Position numbers and translations under genes: made by a program. The notes under the pieces are model-generated. The model searched no databases, was not told the DNA's origin, and saw only the letters and a program-made list of their open reading frames with translations. DNA of 64,000 bases from positions 163,794 to 227,793 of the forward strand of contig JAQTTH010000007.1 of the NCBI GenBank assembly GCA_028710895.1. Direction: 5' to 3'. The stretch's first letter is position 1, and each line of letters starts with the position of its first letter. The DNA is from Paludibacter sp. (GTDB taxonomy: Bacteria > Bacteroidota > Bacteroidia > Bacteroidales > Paludibacteraceae). Below are positions 34,068 to 43,586 of the stretch, in pieces.

Positions 34068-34087
34068 TTTAATCAAGATTAAGAGTA

Positions 34088-34174
34088 ACCACTAAGTCAC
34101 GGAGAACACAGAGAAACACTTAGATTAAAATATTCTTTCTTTGTGAATCTTAGTATCCTAAGTGCCTTAGTGGT
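34088..34174. repeat. Inverted repeat ACCACTAAG...CTTAGTGGT between kdpC and kdpD
   Basis: ACCACTAAG (34088-34096) is inverted at 34166-34174, enclosing text such as GTCACGGAGAACACAGAG and CTTTGTGAATCTTAG, which also pair partly. It resembles a widespread intergenic repeat type. In the kdp mRNA it would form a hairpin before kdpD. Confidence 0.7.
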
Positions 34175-34180
34175 AAAAAA

Positions 34181-34753
34181 TCATTTTAGTTTATCTAAGG
34201 CAACGTTCAGCAATAATACGTTCACCCGGCTTTCGCCCAAACAAGTAAGTTGAGGTGTTTCGCTCATCTTTTTAACGAGTATTTTCAATCTTTCTTTTTG
34301 AGTATTACTAAAGTGCCGTGCCGTCGCAATTCGATTGATTTGCAATTGAGCAGCCTCCGGAGAAATATGTGGATCGAGACCACTTGCCGACGCAAAAAGC
34401 ATTTCGGACGGTACTTCCACATTTTTGTCCAGTTGATTGAAAGTAATGAATTTACTCTTCCGTTCAACAACCATAGCTTTTAGTTTTGAGCTTGTCAAAC
34501 CTAAATTACTACCGCCCGAAGGTAATGGATTATTTCCAATTGCCGAGGGACGAGAGGTAAAATAAATTGTGCTGTCGGATTGTTGCCCGATAAGCTCACT
34601 TCCGATTATTTTATTGTCTTTTAAAATCAGGCTGCCATTGGCTTGATGTTGAAAAACAACCTGTGCAATTCCCGTAACCAAAAGCGGATATAGTATCCCG
34701 GTAAGAATGGTAAAAACCAGGAATATTTTTAATGCGATACCAAATGTTTTCAT
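34181..34753 (-). CDS. kdpC: Potassium-transporting ATPase subunit C
   Basis: KdpC is a single-span membrane subunit that stabilises the KdpFABC complex. The protein has 190 residues, with a TM at about 8-30 (IFLVFTILTGILYPLLVTGI). The periplasmic-side signature includes GSELIGQQ, YFTSRPSA, LPSGGSNLGLTS, and the late GLDPHISPEAAQLQ segment that marks all KdpC proteins. It starts 11 bases after kdpB and lies before kdpD. Confidence 0.95.
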   Translation of the reverse strand: MKTFGIALKIFLVFTILTGILYPLLVTGIAQVVFQHQANGSLILKDNKIIGSELIGQQSDSTIYFTSRPSAIGNNPLPSGGSNLGLTSSKLKAMVVERKSKFITFNQLDKNVEVPSEMLFASASGLDPHISPEAAQLQINRIATARHFSNTQKERLKILVKKMSETPQLTCLGESRVNVLLLNVALDKLK

Positions 34754-34764
34754 ATTCTTGAATA

Positions 34765-36843
34765 TTATAAATTAATCAATATGTCGATAATTTTAATTCC
34801 GATAAATGGTGCCACCAAACCGCCAAATCCGTAAATCAGCAAGTTTTTTGTCAGTGCTCTATTGGCTGAAATTGGTTTATAGGCCACGCCTTTCAGCGCG
34901 AGTGGAATAAGTGCAATGATAATAAGTGCATTGAAAATGATAGCACTTAGAATGGCACTCTCAGGTGAACCAAGTTTCATGATATTCAGTGCTGATAATG
35001 GTCCTTGTCCATTGCTTCCCGCATACAGCGCAATAGAAATAGCCGGAATAATGGCAAAGTATTTAGCCACATCGTTGGCGATACTAAAGGTGGTAAGTGC
35101 TCCACGAGTCATAAGTAACTGCTTGCCTACTTCCACTACTTCAATCAATTTAGTTGGGTTGCTGTCCAAATCCACCATGTTACCAGCTTCGCGAGCTGCT
35201 TGTGTTCCTGAGTTCATAGCGATACCAACATCGGCTTGCGCCAGGGCAGGTGCATCGTTCGTACCATCACCAATCATTCCTACCAAGTGTCCTTTTTCCT
35301 GTTCTTCACGAATACGACGCAATTTATCTTCGGGTTTGGCTTCTGCCATAAAATCATCTACACCGGCTTCTGCTGCAATTGCAGCGGCAGTCAGGGAATT
35401 ATCACCGGTAATCATCACGGTACGAATTCCCATTTGACGAAGTTCGGCAAACCGTTGTTTGATACCACCTTTCACAATATCTTTCAGGTGAATTACACCT
35501 AATACTTTGTTATCTTCTGCCACTACCAAAGGCGTTGCTCCCTGACGTGCCAAGTCGGATACTACATCTATCACTTTTTGAGAATAAACTCCGTTGTTTT
35601 CTTCCACAAAAGCCTGGATAGCTTGCGATGAGCCTTTACGAATTTGGTGCACTTTACCTTCGGGGGTTTTCAAATCTACCCCACTCATGCGCGATTGTGC
35701 AGTGAACGGGATAAAAGTGGCGTGTAAATGAGTAATATCGCGTCCACGGATATTGAATTTTTCTTTGGCCAATACCACAACTGAACGACCTTCGGGTGTT
35801 TCGTCGGACAGTGAAGAGAGTTGCGCCGCATCGGCAAGTTCTTCTATCGTTACATTTTCGGCCGGCACAAAGTTGGTGGCCATGCGGTTTCCAAGGGTAA
35901 TGGTTCCTGTTTTGTCGAGTAAAAGCACATCTACATCGCCGGCAGCTTCAATGGCACGACCGCTGGTAGCTATAACGTTTCGTTGAATCAACCGATCCAT
36001 ACCGCTGATACCGATAGCACTCAGCAATCCACCGATCGTGGTTGGGATAAGACAAACCAGCAGAGCAATCAATACCGGAATAGACAAGTTGTGTGACTGC
36101 GGAATTCCCGAAGCATTTAAACTGTATCTAAAAAATGCCGGAAGCGTAACTACTGCCAAAAGGAAGATAATCGATAAGCCCGAAAGTAAAATCGTCAGGG
36201 CTATTTCGTTTGGTGTTTTCTGACGTTTGGCGCCTTCTACCAAGGCAATCATGCGGTCGATAAAAGTATCACCGGCATCGGCAGAAATACGAATCAGAAT
36301 GCGGTCGCTCAAAACTTTGGTACCACCGGTTACGGCTGAGCGGTCGCCACCACTTTCGCGAATCACCGGTGCCGATTCGCCCGTTATGGCTGACTCATCG
36401 ACACTGGCAATTCCCTCAATTACTTCTCCATCCGAAGGAATTACATCATTCACTTCGCAAACCACAATATCGCCCTTGCGTAAATCGGGAGCTAACACTT
36501 CAGTTTCTTTGTCACCAACCATTTTACGGGCAACGGTTTGCGTGCGGTTTTTACGCAAACTTTCGGCTTGTGCTTTTCCACGTCCTTCGGCTATTGCTTC
36601 TGAGAAATTGGCAAAAAGTACCGTAAACCATAGCCAGATAGCAATTTGTAAATTGAAAGATGAATATCCTCCCTGAAAAATCCCCAGAAAAACAATGATA
36701 GTTGTCAGTACTGCTCCGATACCAACTATAAATATAACCGGATTTTTTATCAGAACAGCAGGACTTAATTTTATTACGCTGTCTTTCGCAGCCCTCGCAA
36801 GTAGCTTTTTATTGAAGATACTTTTATTTGATTTTGTTGTCAT
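34765..36843 (-). CDS. kdpB: Potassium-transporting P-type ATPase subunit B
   Basis: The catalytic ATP-hydrolysing subunit of the Kdp high-affinity potassium pump. The protein has 692 residues with the P-type motifs in order: TGESAPV, the phosphorylation site D310 in [16 protein letters not shown] (close to D307 of E. coli, which supports the chosen start), [14 protein letters not shown] and [20 protein letters not shown]. An ATG six codons upstream (36861) is also possible. The gene follows kdpA with a gap of about 40 bases. Confidence 0.97.
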   Translation of the reverse strand: MTTKSNKSIFNKKLLARAAKDSVIKLSPAVLIKNPVIFIVGIGAVLTTIIVFLGIFQGGYSSFNLQIAIWLWFTVLFANFSEAIAEGRGKAQAESLRKNRTQTVARKMVGDKETEVLAPDLRKGDIVVCEVNDVIPSDGEVIEGIASVDESAITGESAPVIRESGGDRSAVTGGTKVLSDRILIRISADAGDTFIDRMIALVEGAKRQKTPNEIALTILLSGLSIIFLLAVVTLPAFFRYSLNASGIPQSHNLSIPVLIALLVCLIPTTIGGLLSAIGISGMDRLIQRNVIATSGRAIEAAGDVDVLLLDKTGTITLGNRMATNFVPAENVTIEELADAAQLSSLSDETPEGRSVVVLAKEKFNIRGRDITHLHATFIPFTAQSRMSGVDLKTPEGKVHQIRKGSSQAIQAFVEENNGVYSQKVIDVVSDLARQGATPLVVAEDNKVLGVIHLKDIVKGGIKQRFAELRQMGIRTVMITGDNSLTAAAIAAEAGVDDFMAEAKPEDKLRRIREEQEKGHLVGMIGDGTNDAPALAQADVGIAMNSGTQAAREAGNMVDLDSNPTKLIEVVEVGKQLLMTRGALTTFSIANDVAKYFAIIPAISIALYAGSNGQGPLSALNIMKLGSPESAILSAIIFNALIIIALIPLALKGVAYKPISANRALTKNLLIYGFGGLVAPFIGIKIIDILINL

Positions 36844-36883
36844 AATGCTAATTATTTTCATTCCCTGTTAGGGATAGAGGAGT

Positions 36884-38578
36884 TTAAAAAGTAATTCCGT
36901 GATTCATTAATAAATGTTCTACTATCGGACCCAATGATAAGGCCGGGAAATAAGTCAACCCTCCGACAATAATGATTACACCGATTAGTAAAGAAACAAA
37001 TAGCCAGTTATCCGTTTGGAAAGTTCCTGTTGATACCGGGGTAATTTTCTTTTGTGCCATATTTCCGGCAATAGCCAGTATCGGGATAATTACTCCAAAT
37101 CGCCCGATCAGCATCCCTATTCCAAGAAGCAGGTTATAGAAAACCGTATTGGCATTGAGTCCTGCAAAAGCACTACCGTTGTTTCCGGCTGCTGAGCTGA
37201 AAGCGTAAAGAATCTCGGAAAATCCGTGCGGTCCGACATTGTTCAGGCTGGATAAGCCAAGGGTACTTACCGCCGCCCATGCCGTGAATAGCAAAATAAC
37301 AAAAGAGGTTGCCAGGTTGGCTATAATCGCCATGGTCACTTCAAATGCTTCCACTTTTTTACCCAAATACTCAGGAGAACGACCCACCATTAACCCGGCA
37401 ATAAATACTGTGAGAATAATGAACACAACCATACCGTAGATACCTGCTCCCACGCCACCGAAGACAATTTCACCAAGCATGATATTAATCATGGCAACCA
37501 TTCCGGCCAATGGCGATAGACTGTCGTGCATAGCGTTTACAGAACCATTGGAAGCAGCCGACGTGGAGGTTGACCATAGTACGCTGTTGGTAATTCCAAA
37601 CCGGGTTTCTTTTCCCTCCATCAGTGCTGAATGACCGAAAATAGGATTGGCTGAATACTCACCATACAAGGATATGGCTAAACCACCAAGTAATAAAATC
37701 ATCATTACAATGAAAATTGTCCATCCCTGACGTTTAGAACCTACCATTTTACCATAGGTGAAAGTTAGTCCGGCAGGAATCAGCAGAATAGCAAGCATTT
37801 CAAGCAAGTTGCTTAATGGAGTCGGGTTTTCAAAAGGATGGGCACTATTGGCATTGAAAAAGCCGCCGCCATTGGTACCCAGCTGCTTGATAGCTTCCTG
37901 AGAAGCTACCGGTCCCATTGGAATTACTTGTTGAGCGCCTTGTAATGTGTGAGCTGTTTGATAAGTATCGAAGTTTTGAATAACACCTTGTCCCACCAGA
38001 AAAACAGCAAATATTATTGAGAGTGGTAAAAGAACATACAAAGTAGAACGGGTCAAATCCACCCAGAAATTGCCCAACTTGTCAGTTGTTCTGCGCGAAA
38101 GCCCTTTGGTTAGAGCCAGTAAAACCGCTATTCCGGTGGCTGCACTCACAAAGTTCTGAACGGTAAGCGCCAGCATTTGGACTAAATAGCTTAGTGTGGT
38201 TTCACCGCCATAGCCTTGCCAGTTGGTGTTGGTCATAAAACTTACGGCTGTGTTGAAGGCCGAATGCCATGACACATTGGGTAAGTGTGCCGGATTTAAA
38301 GGAAGATATGCCTGTGTAAGTTGAAGCAGGAATACAAACACAAATCCGATTAAATTAAACAGCAACAACCCGAAAGTATAAGTCTTCCAGTTTGTTTCTT
38401 CAGTAGCGTCAACGCCGACAAATTTGTAAGTCAATCGTTCAAGCCAACCAAGCGGAGCTGACATTAGGTGCTTTTCGCCGGTAAAAACTTTGTACATGTA
38501 ATTTCCAAGCACTGGCGTTAAGCCTATGAGTAGCCCGAGAAAAATGATAATCTGTAAAAAATCATACGTTGTAAACAT
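36884..38578 (-). CDS. kdpA: Potassium-transporting ATPase subunit A
   Basis: The membrane channel-like subunit that selects and conducts potassium. The protein has 564 residues with about ten membrane segments. The selectivity region includes LGTNGGGFFNANSAHPFENP, and other family stretches are SFMTNTNWQGYGGET, AAGNNGSAFAGLNANT and the C-terminal GGLTYFPALSLGPIVEH. Length and motifs match KdpA. The start is ATG 38578. kdpF ends 31 bases upstream. Confidence 0.97.
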   Translation of the reverse strand: MFTTYDFLQIIIFLGLLIGLTPVLGNYMYKVFTGEKHLMSAPLGWLERLTYKFVGVDATEETNWKTYTFGLLLFNLIGFVFVFLLQLTQAYLPLNPAHLPNVSWHSAFNTAVSFMTNTNWQGYGGETTLSYLVQMLALTVQNFVSAATGIAVLLALTKGLSRRTTDKLGNFWVDLTRSTLYVLLPLSIIFAVFLVGQGVIQNFDTYQTAHTLQGAQQVIPMGPVASQEAIKQLGTNGGGFFNANSAHPFENPTPLSNLLEMLAILLIPAGLTFTYGKMVGSKRQGWTIFIVMMILLLGGLAISLYGEYSANPIFGHSALMEGKETRFGITNSVLWSTSTSAASNGSVNAMHDSLSPLAGMVAMINIMLGEIVFGGVGAGIYGMVVFIILTVFIAGLMVGRSPEYLGKKVEAFEVTMAIIANLATSFVILLFTAWAAVSTLGLSSLNNVGPHGFSEILYAFSSAAGNNGSAFAGLNANTVFYNLLLGIGMLIGRFGVIIPILAIAGNMAQKKITPVSTGTFQTDNWLFVSLLIGVIIIVGGLTYFPALSLGPIVEHLLMNHGITF

Positions 38579-38609
38579 ATCGTTTTGTTATTATGAGAAT
38601 GATTCGTTG

Positions 38610-38741
38610 TTAGAATTTCTCCGGTTTAATAAGTGAATAAATTAAATATCCAAGTATAATCACGGCTATTATCGCTCCGATAATATAGCCGGTTGGGGTG
38701 CTCATTTCTGTGGTTGCTACCATTAATAGTTTTGTTTCCAT
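38610..38741 (-). CDS. kdpF: KdpF-like small membrane subunit
   Basis: A short gene of 43 residues. The minus-strand translation contains TGYIIGAIIAVIILGYLIYS and ends LIKPEKF. A single hydrophobic span followed by a Y-L-x-Y-S-L-x-(K/R)-P-E-(K/R)-F ending is the KdpF pattern. KdpF stabilises the KdpABC complex. It lies directly upstream of kdpA, the normal place. The start may be ATG 38741 or an internal ATG twelve codons later. Confidence 0.85.
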   Translation of the reverse strand: METKLLMVATTEMSTPTGYIIGAIIAVIILGYLIYSLIKPEKF

Positions 38742-38752
38742 TTCAGTTTTTG

Positions 38753-38965
38753 TTAGATATAGAATTGATGAATCAAATCTTCATCATTATTTATGTTATT
38801 ATCCATTTTGTATCTCTTAAATGTTATGTAAGCATCCGATTCTTCGTCGTACAACATCTTATCATAAAATTCACCGTAACCGCTAATGCGTGCAAATAGC
38901 AATCCGGCTGCAAAGAAGAAAATTATACCTCCAGCCAGTTCAAGTAATCCAATTATTGCTTCCAT
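38753..38965 (-). CDS. Small single-span membrane protein, first gene of the kdp operon
   Basis: A protein of 70 residues beginning MEAIIGLLELAGG, with one membrane segment at about 4-25. The charged cytoplasmic-looking tail includes YDKMLYDEESDAYITFKRYK and acidic NNINNDEDLIHQFYI. It ends 11 bases before kdpF, in the same direction, and follows the likely kdp promoter, so it should be made together with the pump. I do not recognise the family; it could be an accessory or regulatory peptide of KdpFABC (inference from position). Confidence 0.65.
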   Translation of the reverse strand: MEAIIGLLELAGGIIFFFAAGLLFARISGYGEFYDKMLYDEESDAYITFKRYKMDNNINNDEDLIHQFYI

Positions 38966-39026
38966 GATATTTGTTATTTAAAAACCGCTTAAAATATTGT
39001 TGTTTAAGCTTCCTGTTTATCCGATG

Positions 39027-39034
39027 CAAAAATA
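39027..39034 (-). promoter_or_regulatory. Probable kdp operon promoter -7 box
   Basis: The minus strand reads TATTTTTG (complement of CAAAAATA), fitting TAnnTTTG, 62 bases upstream of the first kdp-operon ATG at 38965. A KdpE site would be expected just upstream, but I cannot identify one. Confidence 0.5.
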
Positions 39035-39507
39035 TATTGAAAGGTATAAGCATAAAATCAAAAACATAGGGCTGGATATAAGGATTTTATAAAGGTAGAG
39101 TTCTACTTGGTGTATCTATCCTAAAAACAGCTATTTATGTTTTTTAAACTGCTCAGTTCAATTTAAATAGAGATGATAGGCCATGTTGATAAATGCATTT
39201 TACTTCTAGAAAACAAGCTGTAATCCGTTGTAATTCAGATTGTCCATTTCTGATTCACAATTTTATCAATTCTTTTTCCTATTTTTGCCACCCATTAATT
39301 TAACCATTTGGCGCGTTGAAACAACTTTTCCGAATCTTTTCTTTTCTCTTGGTTTGCCTGCTTAAATGCTGAAAATAAATCAACAGTCTTTACTACGAGC
39401 ATTAATTGAAGAGACTAAACACATCCTTTATTCCTCCAAAAAGTCATTTCGGTGGTTGATATTGCCGCTTCGGTAATTCTTCGAATAAGTGGCAGCTTAT
39501 TTCCTCT

Positions 39508-39515
39508 TAATTTTG
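39508..39515 (+). promoter_or_regulatory. Promoter -7 box for the gene at 39593 (TAATTTTG)
   Basis: TAATTTTG fits TAnnTTTG and lies 78 bases before the ATG at 39593. A second box at 39280-39287 is a possible alternative. Confidence 0.5.
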
Positions 39516-39592
39516 CAGTCTGAAATCAATACAATGCACTGTTATTGATTAATACATCATCAATTGAATCCTGTAAATTAAAAGTAAAGGGT

Positions 39593-40294
39593 ATGGAAGA
39601 AACTAAAAGTCTTTCGAATGCAGAAATTCGGAAAATTATTTCGGCAGACAGGGAACGCACGAATATATTAAAAGAATCGGAGCAACTTACAATTGCTTTT
39701 CTGGTAAAACGGATGCCAGCCTGGCTAAGTCCGAATATGCTCACGGGCATTGGTTTTTTTGGAAATATACTAACCTTCGTCAGTTTTGTGCTGGCTCATT
39801 ATATTCATGCTGGTTTTCTGCTCGTGGGAGTGTTGGGATATGCAATAAATTGGTTTGGCGATTCATTGGATGGCCGGATTGCGTACTACCGCCAAAAATC
39901 GCGGAAATGGTTTGGGTTTGCACTTGATATGACAGTCGATTGGCTGGGAATACTACTCATGGGTTTGGGTTTTGTTGTGTATGTGGATGGACCCTGGGAA
40001 ATGATCGGTTTTGCTTTCGTTGTAATGTACGGTTGGGAAATGATTACAACGTTATTGCGCTATAAAATCACGGGTAAATATTCTATCGATTCGGGTGCAT
40101 TCGGACCTACCGAAGTACGCATTATAATCTCCATGATTCTTATTCTGGAAGTGCTTTTTCATGGTTCAATACTTTACGTTTCATCCCTCGTAACGCTTAT
40201 TCTGTTGGTGATGAATATAATTGATTTCAGAAAACTATTAAAACTGGCAGATGAGAGCGATATCAGCGAAAAAGAGCAGACGGCTAAAAAGTAA
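39593..40294 (+). CDS. CDP-alcohol phosphatidyltransferase-like membrane protein
   Basis: A protein of 233 residues with about five membrane helices. The family signature D-x2-DG-x2-A-R...G-x3-D-x3-D appears as FGDSLDGRIAYYRQ followed by FGFALDMTVD. All the metal-binding aspartates are present, but the usual Arg after the Ala is Tyr. Such enzymes join a CDP-linked alcohol or lipid to an acceptor alcohol; the substrate here is unknown. I use ATG 39593 rather than a TTG 16 codons upstream. The end overlaps the GtrA gene start by 44 bases, and the three genes to 43293 look like one transcript. Confidence 0.75.
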   Translation: MEETKSLSNAEIRKIISADRERTNILKESEQLTIAFLVKRMPAWLSPNMLTGIGFFGNILTFVSFVLAHYIHAGFLLVGVLGYAINWFGDSLDGRIAYYRQKSRKWFGFALDMTVDWLGILLMGLGFVVYVDGPWEMIGFAFVVMYGWEMITTLLRYKITGKYSIDSGAFGPTEVRIIISMILILEVLFHGSILYVSSLVTLILLVMNIIDFRKLLKLADESDISEKEQTAKK

Positions 40295-40700
40295 TTCTGC
40301 CATTGCCAACATGATTGTTTTTGGCAAAGCTCAGCTATCGGCTTTTGTTGGTGGTATTACGGATTATGGCATCATGGTTTTTTGTACGGAAGTTTTTCAT
40401 GTACACTACACTCTTTCCATTGTAATTGGTGGGATGATAGGTGCTGTCGTAAATTTCAGTATAAACAAAAAATGGGCTTTTCATTCAAAAAACAATCACT
40501 ATCAACATTCAATGCGCAGGCAATTGCTGAAATTTTTGTTGGTTGTTGTCAATAGTATCTTTCTGAAATCTATAGGAACATTTGCCATCACCACCATGTT
40601 GAGTCTTGATTACAAAATCAGCCGACTCATTACCGACCTTTTTGTTTCCATTGGGTTTAACTACACCTTGCAGCGCTATTGGGTCTTCAAAAAGGCTTAA
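40251..40700 (+). CDS. GtrA-family membrane protein
   Basis: A protein of 149 residues with four hydrophobic segments. GtrA signatures are the N-terminal FVGGITDYGIMVFCTEVF, VNFSINKKWAFHSK after the second helix, and the end GFNYTLQRYWVFKK. GtrA-like proteins are thought to help flip or present polyprenyl-linked sugars for cell-surface modification. The frame opens at ATG 40251, overlapping the previous gene by 44 bases. An ATG at 40311 would remove the overlap and still keep all four helices, so the exact start is open. It lies 43 bases before the DUF5686 gene. Confidence 0.85.
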   Translation: MRAISAKKSRRLKSNSAIANMIVFGKAQLSAFVGGITDYGIMVFCTEVFHVHYTLSIVIGGMIGAVVNFSINKKWAFHSKNNHYQHSMRRQLLKFLLVVVNSIFLKSIGTFAITTMLSLDYKISRLITDLFVSIGFNYTLQRYWVFKKA

Positions 40701-40743
40701 CAGCTATTAGTCCATCAGATTATTTTATCGGATTCCTACATAA

Positions 40744-43293
40744 ATGAATATAAAAAAAGCCCTTCCCGGCATCTTGCTGATTTTTATCCCTTTCAGTTGC
40801 TTCGCGGCGGAAACAAATTCCAACGAAACATTGAAAGGCGTGGTAGTTGATGCTCAGAACAACGAGCCTATTCCACATGCATCAATTTCGCTAACCGATT
40901 ACGGCTATGGAACCCAAACCAACGAAAAAGGGGAATTTGTGCTGAATACAAGTAAGTTCACTCAGGCAAAAAGTAAAGCGAAGGTGTCCTGCGTTGGGTT
41001 TAAATCTGTTTGGGTAGCACTTGCGAAGAACGAAACCGGAATTACAATCAGGTTAACCCCTGAGGAACAGGCATTGCATGAAGTTACTGTAAATAAGCAG
41101 AAGTATAAAAACCGGAATAATCCCGCCGTTGAACTTATTCAGAAAGTGATTGAACATAAAAAGAACAACCGCAAAGAAGCACTTGATTATTACGAACGCG
41201 AGAAATATGAAAAAGTCCAGTTTGCAATTAATCACGTAACACCGGACTTTCAGAAAAAGAAAGTATTCAAACATTTTCAGTTTGTGTTCGAAAATATCGA
41301 TTCACTGAAGAGTAATGGAGATAAAATTCTGCCCGTATACCTTACCGAGAATATTTCGGATATTTATTATCAGAAATCGCCACAAAAGCTGAAGGAGATC
41401 GAAAAAGCTCATAAAGCCGTTTCGTTTGCCGGTTTCGACAATAAAGGCATTGAGAACAATATCAAGTATTTGTATCAGGATGTTGATATTTACCAAAATA
41501 ATATATCGCTTGTTTCCAATCAGTTTCTGAGTCCGATAGCTGGCACTGCTCCGGCATTTTACAGATACTATATCGTTGATACAATCCAGTCGGGAGCCGA
41601 TAAGGTGGCCCGAATGTACTTTGGTGCCCGAAACAAAGAGGATTTACTTTTTCAGGGCTATCTGTACGTGTTGCTCGATGGAAGTTACGCTATCAAACGC
41701 ATAGAGCTGACAACAAGCAAAGACATAAATATCAATTTTGTAAAAGACATCAAGATTGTTCAGGAGTTTACTAAGGCAGATAATAAAAATTGGATGTTAG
41801 CGTCGGATCAGATATCAATGATTTTTGGACTGAGCAAAGACGGACGTGGTATTTTTGGACAAAAAATAGTTTCGTATTCCAATACCAAATTGATGCAAAC
41901 TACCAAAGGCGATAGTATACTAAACGGACCAACGATGCGTATGCCTGAATTTACGGGTCAACTAAGTGATGAATACCTGGAAACACACAGGCACGAACAG
42001 CTTAGTAAATCGGAAGCAGGAACCTATGTGGCCATGGATAGTGTGCAGAAAGTTCCGGTTTTTAAGCGGGTAATGGATATTGCATCCATTTTTCTATTCG
42101 GATACAAAGACCTGGGATTGTTTGAAATAGGACCTATTAGTACGTTTTACATGTACAACCCGATAGAAGGTTCGCGCTTGAGGTTTGGTGGCAGAACTAC
42201 AAATGCATTTAGCAAGAAATTAAACCTGGAAACGTATCTGGCCTACGGATTGAATGATGAGCGGTTTAAATACTACCTTGGTGGTACCTGGTCGTTTACA
42301 AAGCGGAATCTCCAGGAATTTCCCGTGAAGATATTGAAAATGAGTATACAAAATGAGACTCAGCTTCCGGGACAGCAAATGCAGTTTTTGATGGAGGATA
42401 ATTTTCTGCTTTCCATCAAGCGCGGGGTAAACGATAAGATTTTCTACAATAAAACCTTCAAAATAGAGCACCTGAACGAGCTTCAGAACCATTTTTCGTA
42501 CACACTTGGTTACAAATATACACGTATGGCTCCCGGTGGAACGCTGGCCTATAACTACACCGATTATGCAAGCGGGGTGAATGATGTAAGCAGTCTGCAT
42601 GTATCGGAGTTTTATCTGAATTTGCGCTATGCACCTCACGAGAGCTTTTATCAGGGAAAGACATTCAGAATACCAAATTACAGTCGGTTCCCGATTTTCG
42701 ATTTGAGGTACACGGCTGGTTCCAAACTGTGGGGCAACGATTATAATTACCAGACGTTGCGGTTCAATATCCGTAAGCGATTTTATTTCTCGGTACTTGG
42801 TTATTCGGATGCTGTGTTCGAAGCAGGCAAGATTTTTGGCAAGGTGCCTTATCCATTGCTGAATATTCCACAGGCTAACCAAACCTATTCGTATCAGATT
42901 GAGTCGTACAATATGATGAACTTTTTGGAATTTGTGACCGATCAGTACACATCATTGCTGATAGATCATACATTCAATGGATTCTTCTTTAATAAAATTC
43001 CGTTGACAAAAAAGTTGGGTTTAAGGGAAATGCTCACCTGCAAGATTTTATATGGAAATCTCACGAATGCGAACAATCCGAACCTGCAACCCGACTTATT
43101 TCGGTTTCCCGTTCAGGCAAATGGAGTCCCTGTTACCTATACACTCGATAAAACACCTTACATAGAGGGAAGCGTTGGAATAGGAAATATTTTCAAGATT
43201 TTCAGGATTGATTTAGTCCGTCGATTTACTTATCTCAACAACCCAAACGTTTCAGCTTATGGTGTCAGAATGAGATTTAGACTGGATTTTTAA
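40744..43293 (+). CDS. DUF5686 outer-membrane protein with carboxypeptidase-regulatory-like domain
   Basis: A protein of 849 residues. The signal peptide covers about 1-21 (ILLIFIPFSCFA). A carboxypeptidase D regulatory-like beta-sandwich (about 30-105: LKGVVVDAQNNEPIPHASIS, FVLNT, VSCVGFKS) is followed by a long DUF5686 region with many predicted beta strands and a C-terminal segment GVRMRFRLDF typical of outer-membrane barrels. It is common in Bacteroidota with unknown function; it is structurally like TonB-dependent receptors but without a plug motif that I can see. It ends in a strong terminator. Confidence 0.85.
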   Translation: MNIKKALPGILLIFIPFSCFAAETNSNETLKGVVVDAQNNEPIPHASISLTDYGYGTQTNEKGEFVLNTSKFTQAKSKAKVSCVGFKSVWVALAKNETGITIRLTPEEQALHEVTVNKQKYKNRNNPAVELIQKVIEHKKNNRKEALDYYEREKYEKVQFAINHVTPDFQKKKVFKHFQFVFENIDSLKSNGDKILPVYLTENISDIYYQKSPQKLKEIEKAHKAVSFAGFDNKGIENNIKYLYQDVDIYQNNISLVSNQFLSPIAGTAPAFYRYYIVDTIQSGADKVARMYFGARNKEDLLFQGYLYVLLDGSYAIKRIELTTSKDININFVKDIKIVQEFTKADNKNWMLASDQISMIFGLSKDGRGIFGQKIVSYSNTKLMQTTKGDSILNGPTMRMPEFTGQLSDEYLETHRHEQLSKSEAGTYVAMDSVQKVPVFKRVMDIASIFLFGYKDLGLFEIGPISTFYMYNPIEGSRLRFGGRTTNAFSKKLNLETYLAYGLNDERFKYYLGGTWSFTKRNLQEFPVKILKMSIQNETQLPGQQMQFLMEDNFLLSIKRGVNDKIFYNKTFKIEHLNELQNHFSYTLGYKYTRMAPGGTLAYNYTDYASGVNDVSSLHVSEFYLNLRYAPHESFYQGKTFRIPNYSRFPIFDLRYTAGSKLWGNDYNYQTLRFNIRKRFYFSVLGYSDAVFEAGKIFGKVPYPLLNIPQANQTYSYQIESYNMMNFLEFVTDQYTSLLIDHTFNGFFFNKIPLTKKLGLREMLTCKILYGNLTNANNPNLQPDLFRFPVQANGVPVTYTLDKTPYIEGSVGIGNIFKIFRIDLVRRFTYLNNPNVSAYGVRMRFRLDF

Positions 43294-43370
43294 TGTTGGA
43301 AGTTGCCTGGCACTGGTTGGATGCACAACAACTATTGCCGGTTTACTTTTAAATTCAACATCAATCCTGT

Positions 43371-43403
43371 ACGGGTAATTCAGTTATGAATTACCCGTTT
43401 TTT
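43371..43403 (+). terminator. Terminator after the DUF5686 gene
   Basis: An 11-bp perfect stem (ACGGGTAATTC at 43371-43381 with 43388-43398) and a 6-base loop, followed by TTTTTT. Confidence 0.9.
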
Positions 43404-43553
43404 ATCAATGAAATAACTATAACATAAGGAATTACACGCTGATGTCGTTCATTCGGATGTTGTTCCAATTTATTAAAGTGCTGAATTGGACATTTCGGTA
43501 TCAAAAATTGCCGTTTGAGCACTTATTCTCATGAGAGTATATGTTTTGCAACA

Positions 43554-43561
43554 TAACTTTG
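43554..43561 (+). promoter_or_regulatory. RND efflux operon promoter -7 box (TAACTTTG)
   Basis: TAACTTTG fits TAnnTTTG and lies 25 bases before the TolC-like gene start. Confidence 0.65.
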
Positions 43562-43586
43562 CACCATAAAATAATGATGAAAATTT

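Larger units (their letters stand above)
38966..39592. other. Divergent intergenic region between the kdp operon and 39593
   Basis: About 630 bases without a supported gene. It holds the kdp promoter box on the minus strand (39027-39034) and two plus-strand boxes of TAnnTTTG type (TATTTTTG at 39280-39287 and TAATTTTG at 39508-39515). An open stretch of 36 codons from 39367 has no support. Confidence 0.55.

Noticed and set aside
39367..39477. Open stretch of 36 codons upstream of 39593
   Set aside because: Short, with no family resemblance and no clear translation signal.
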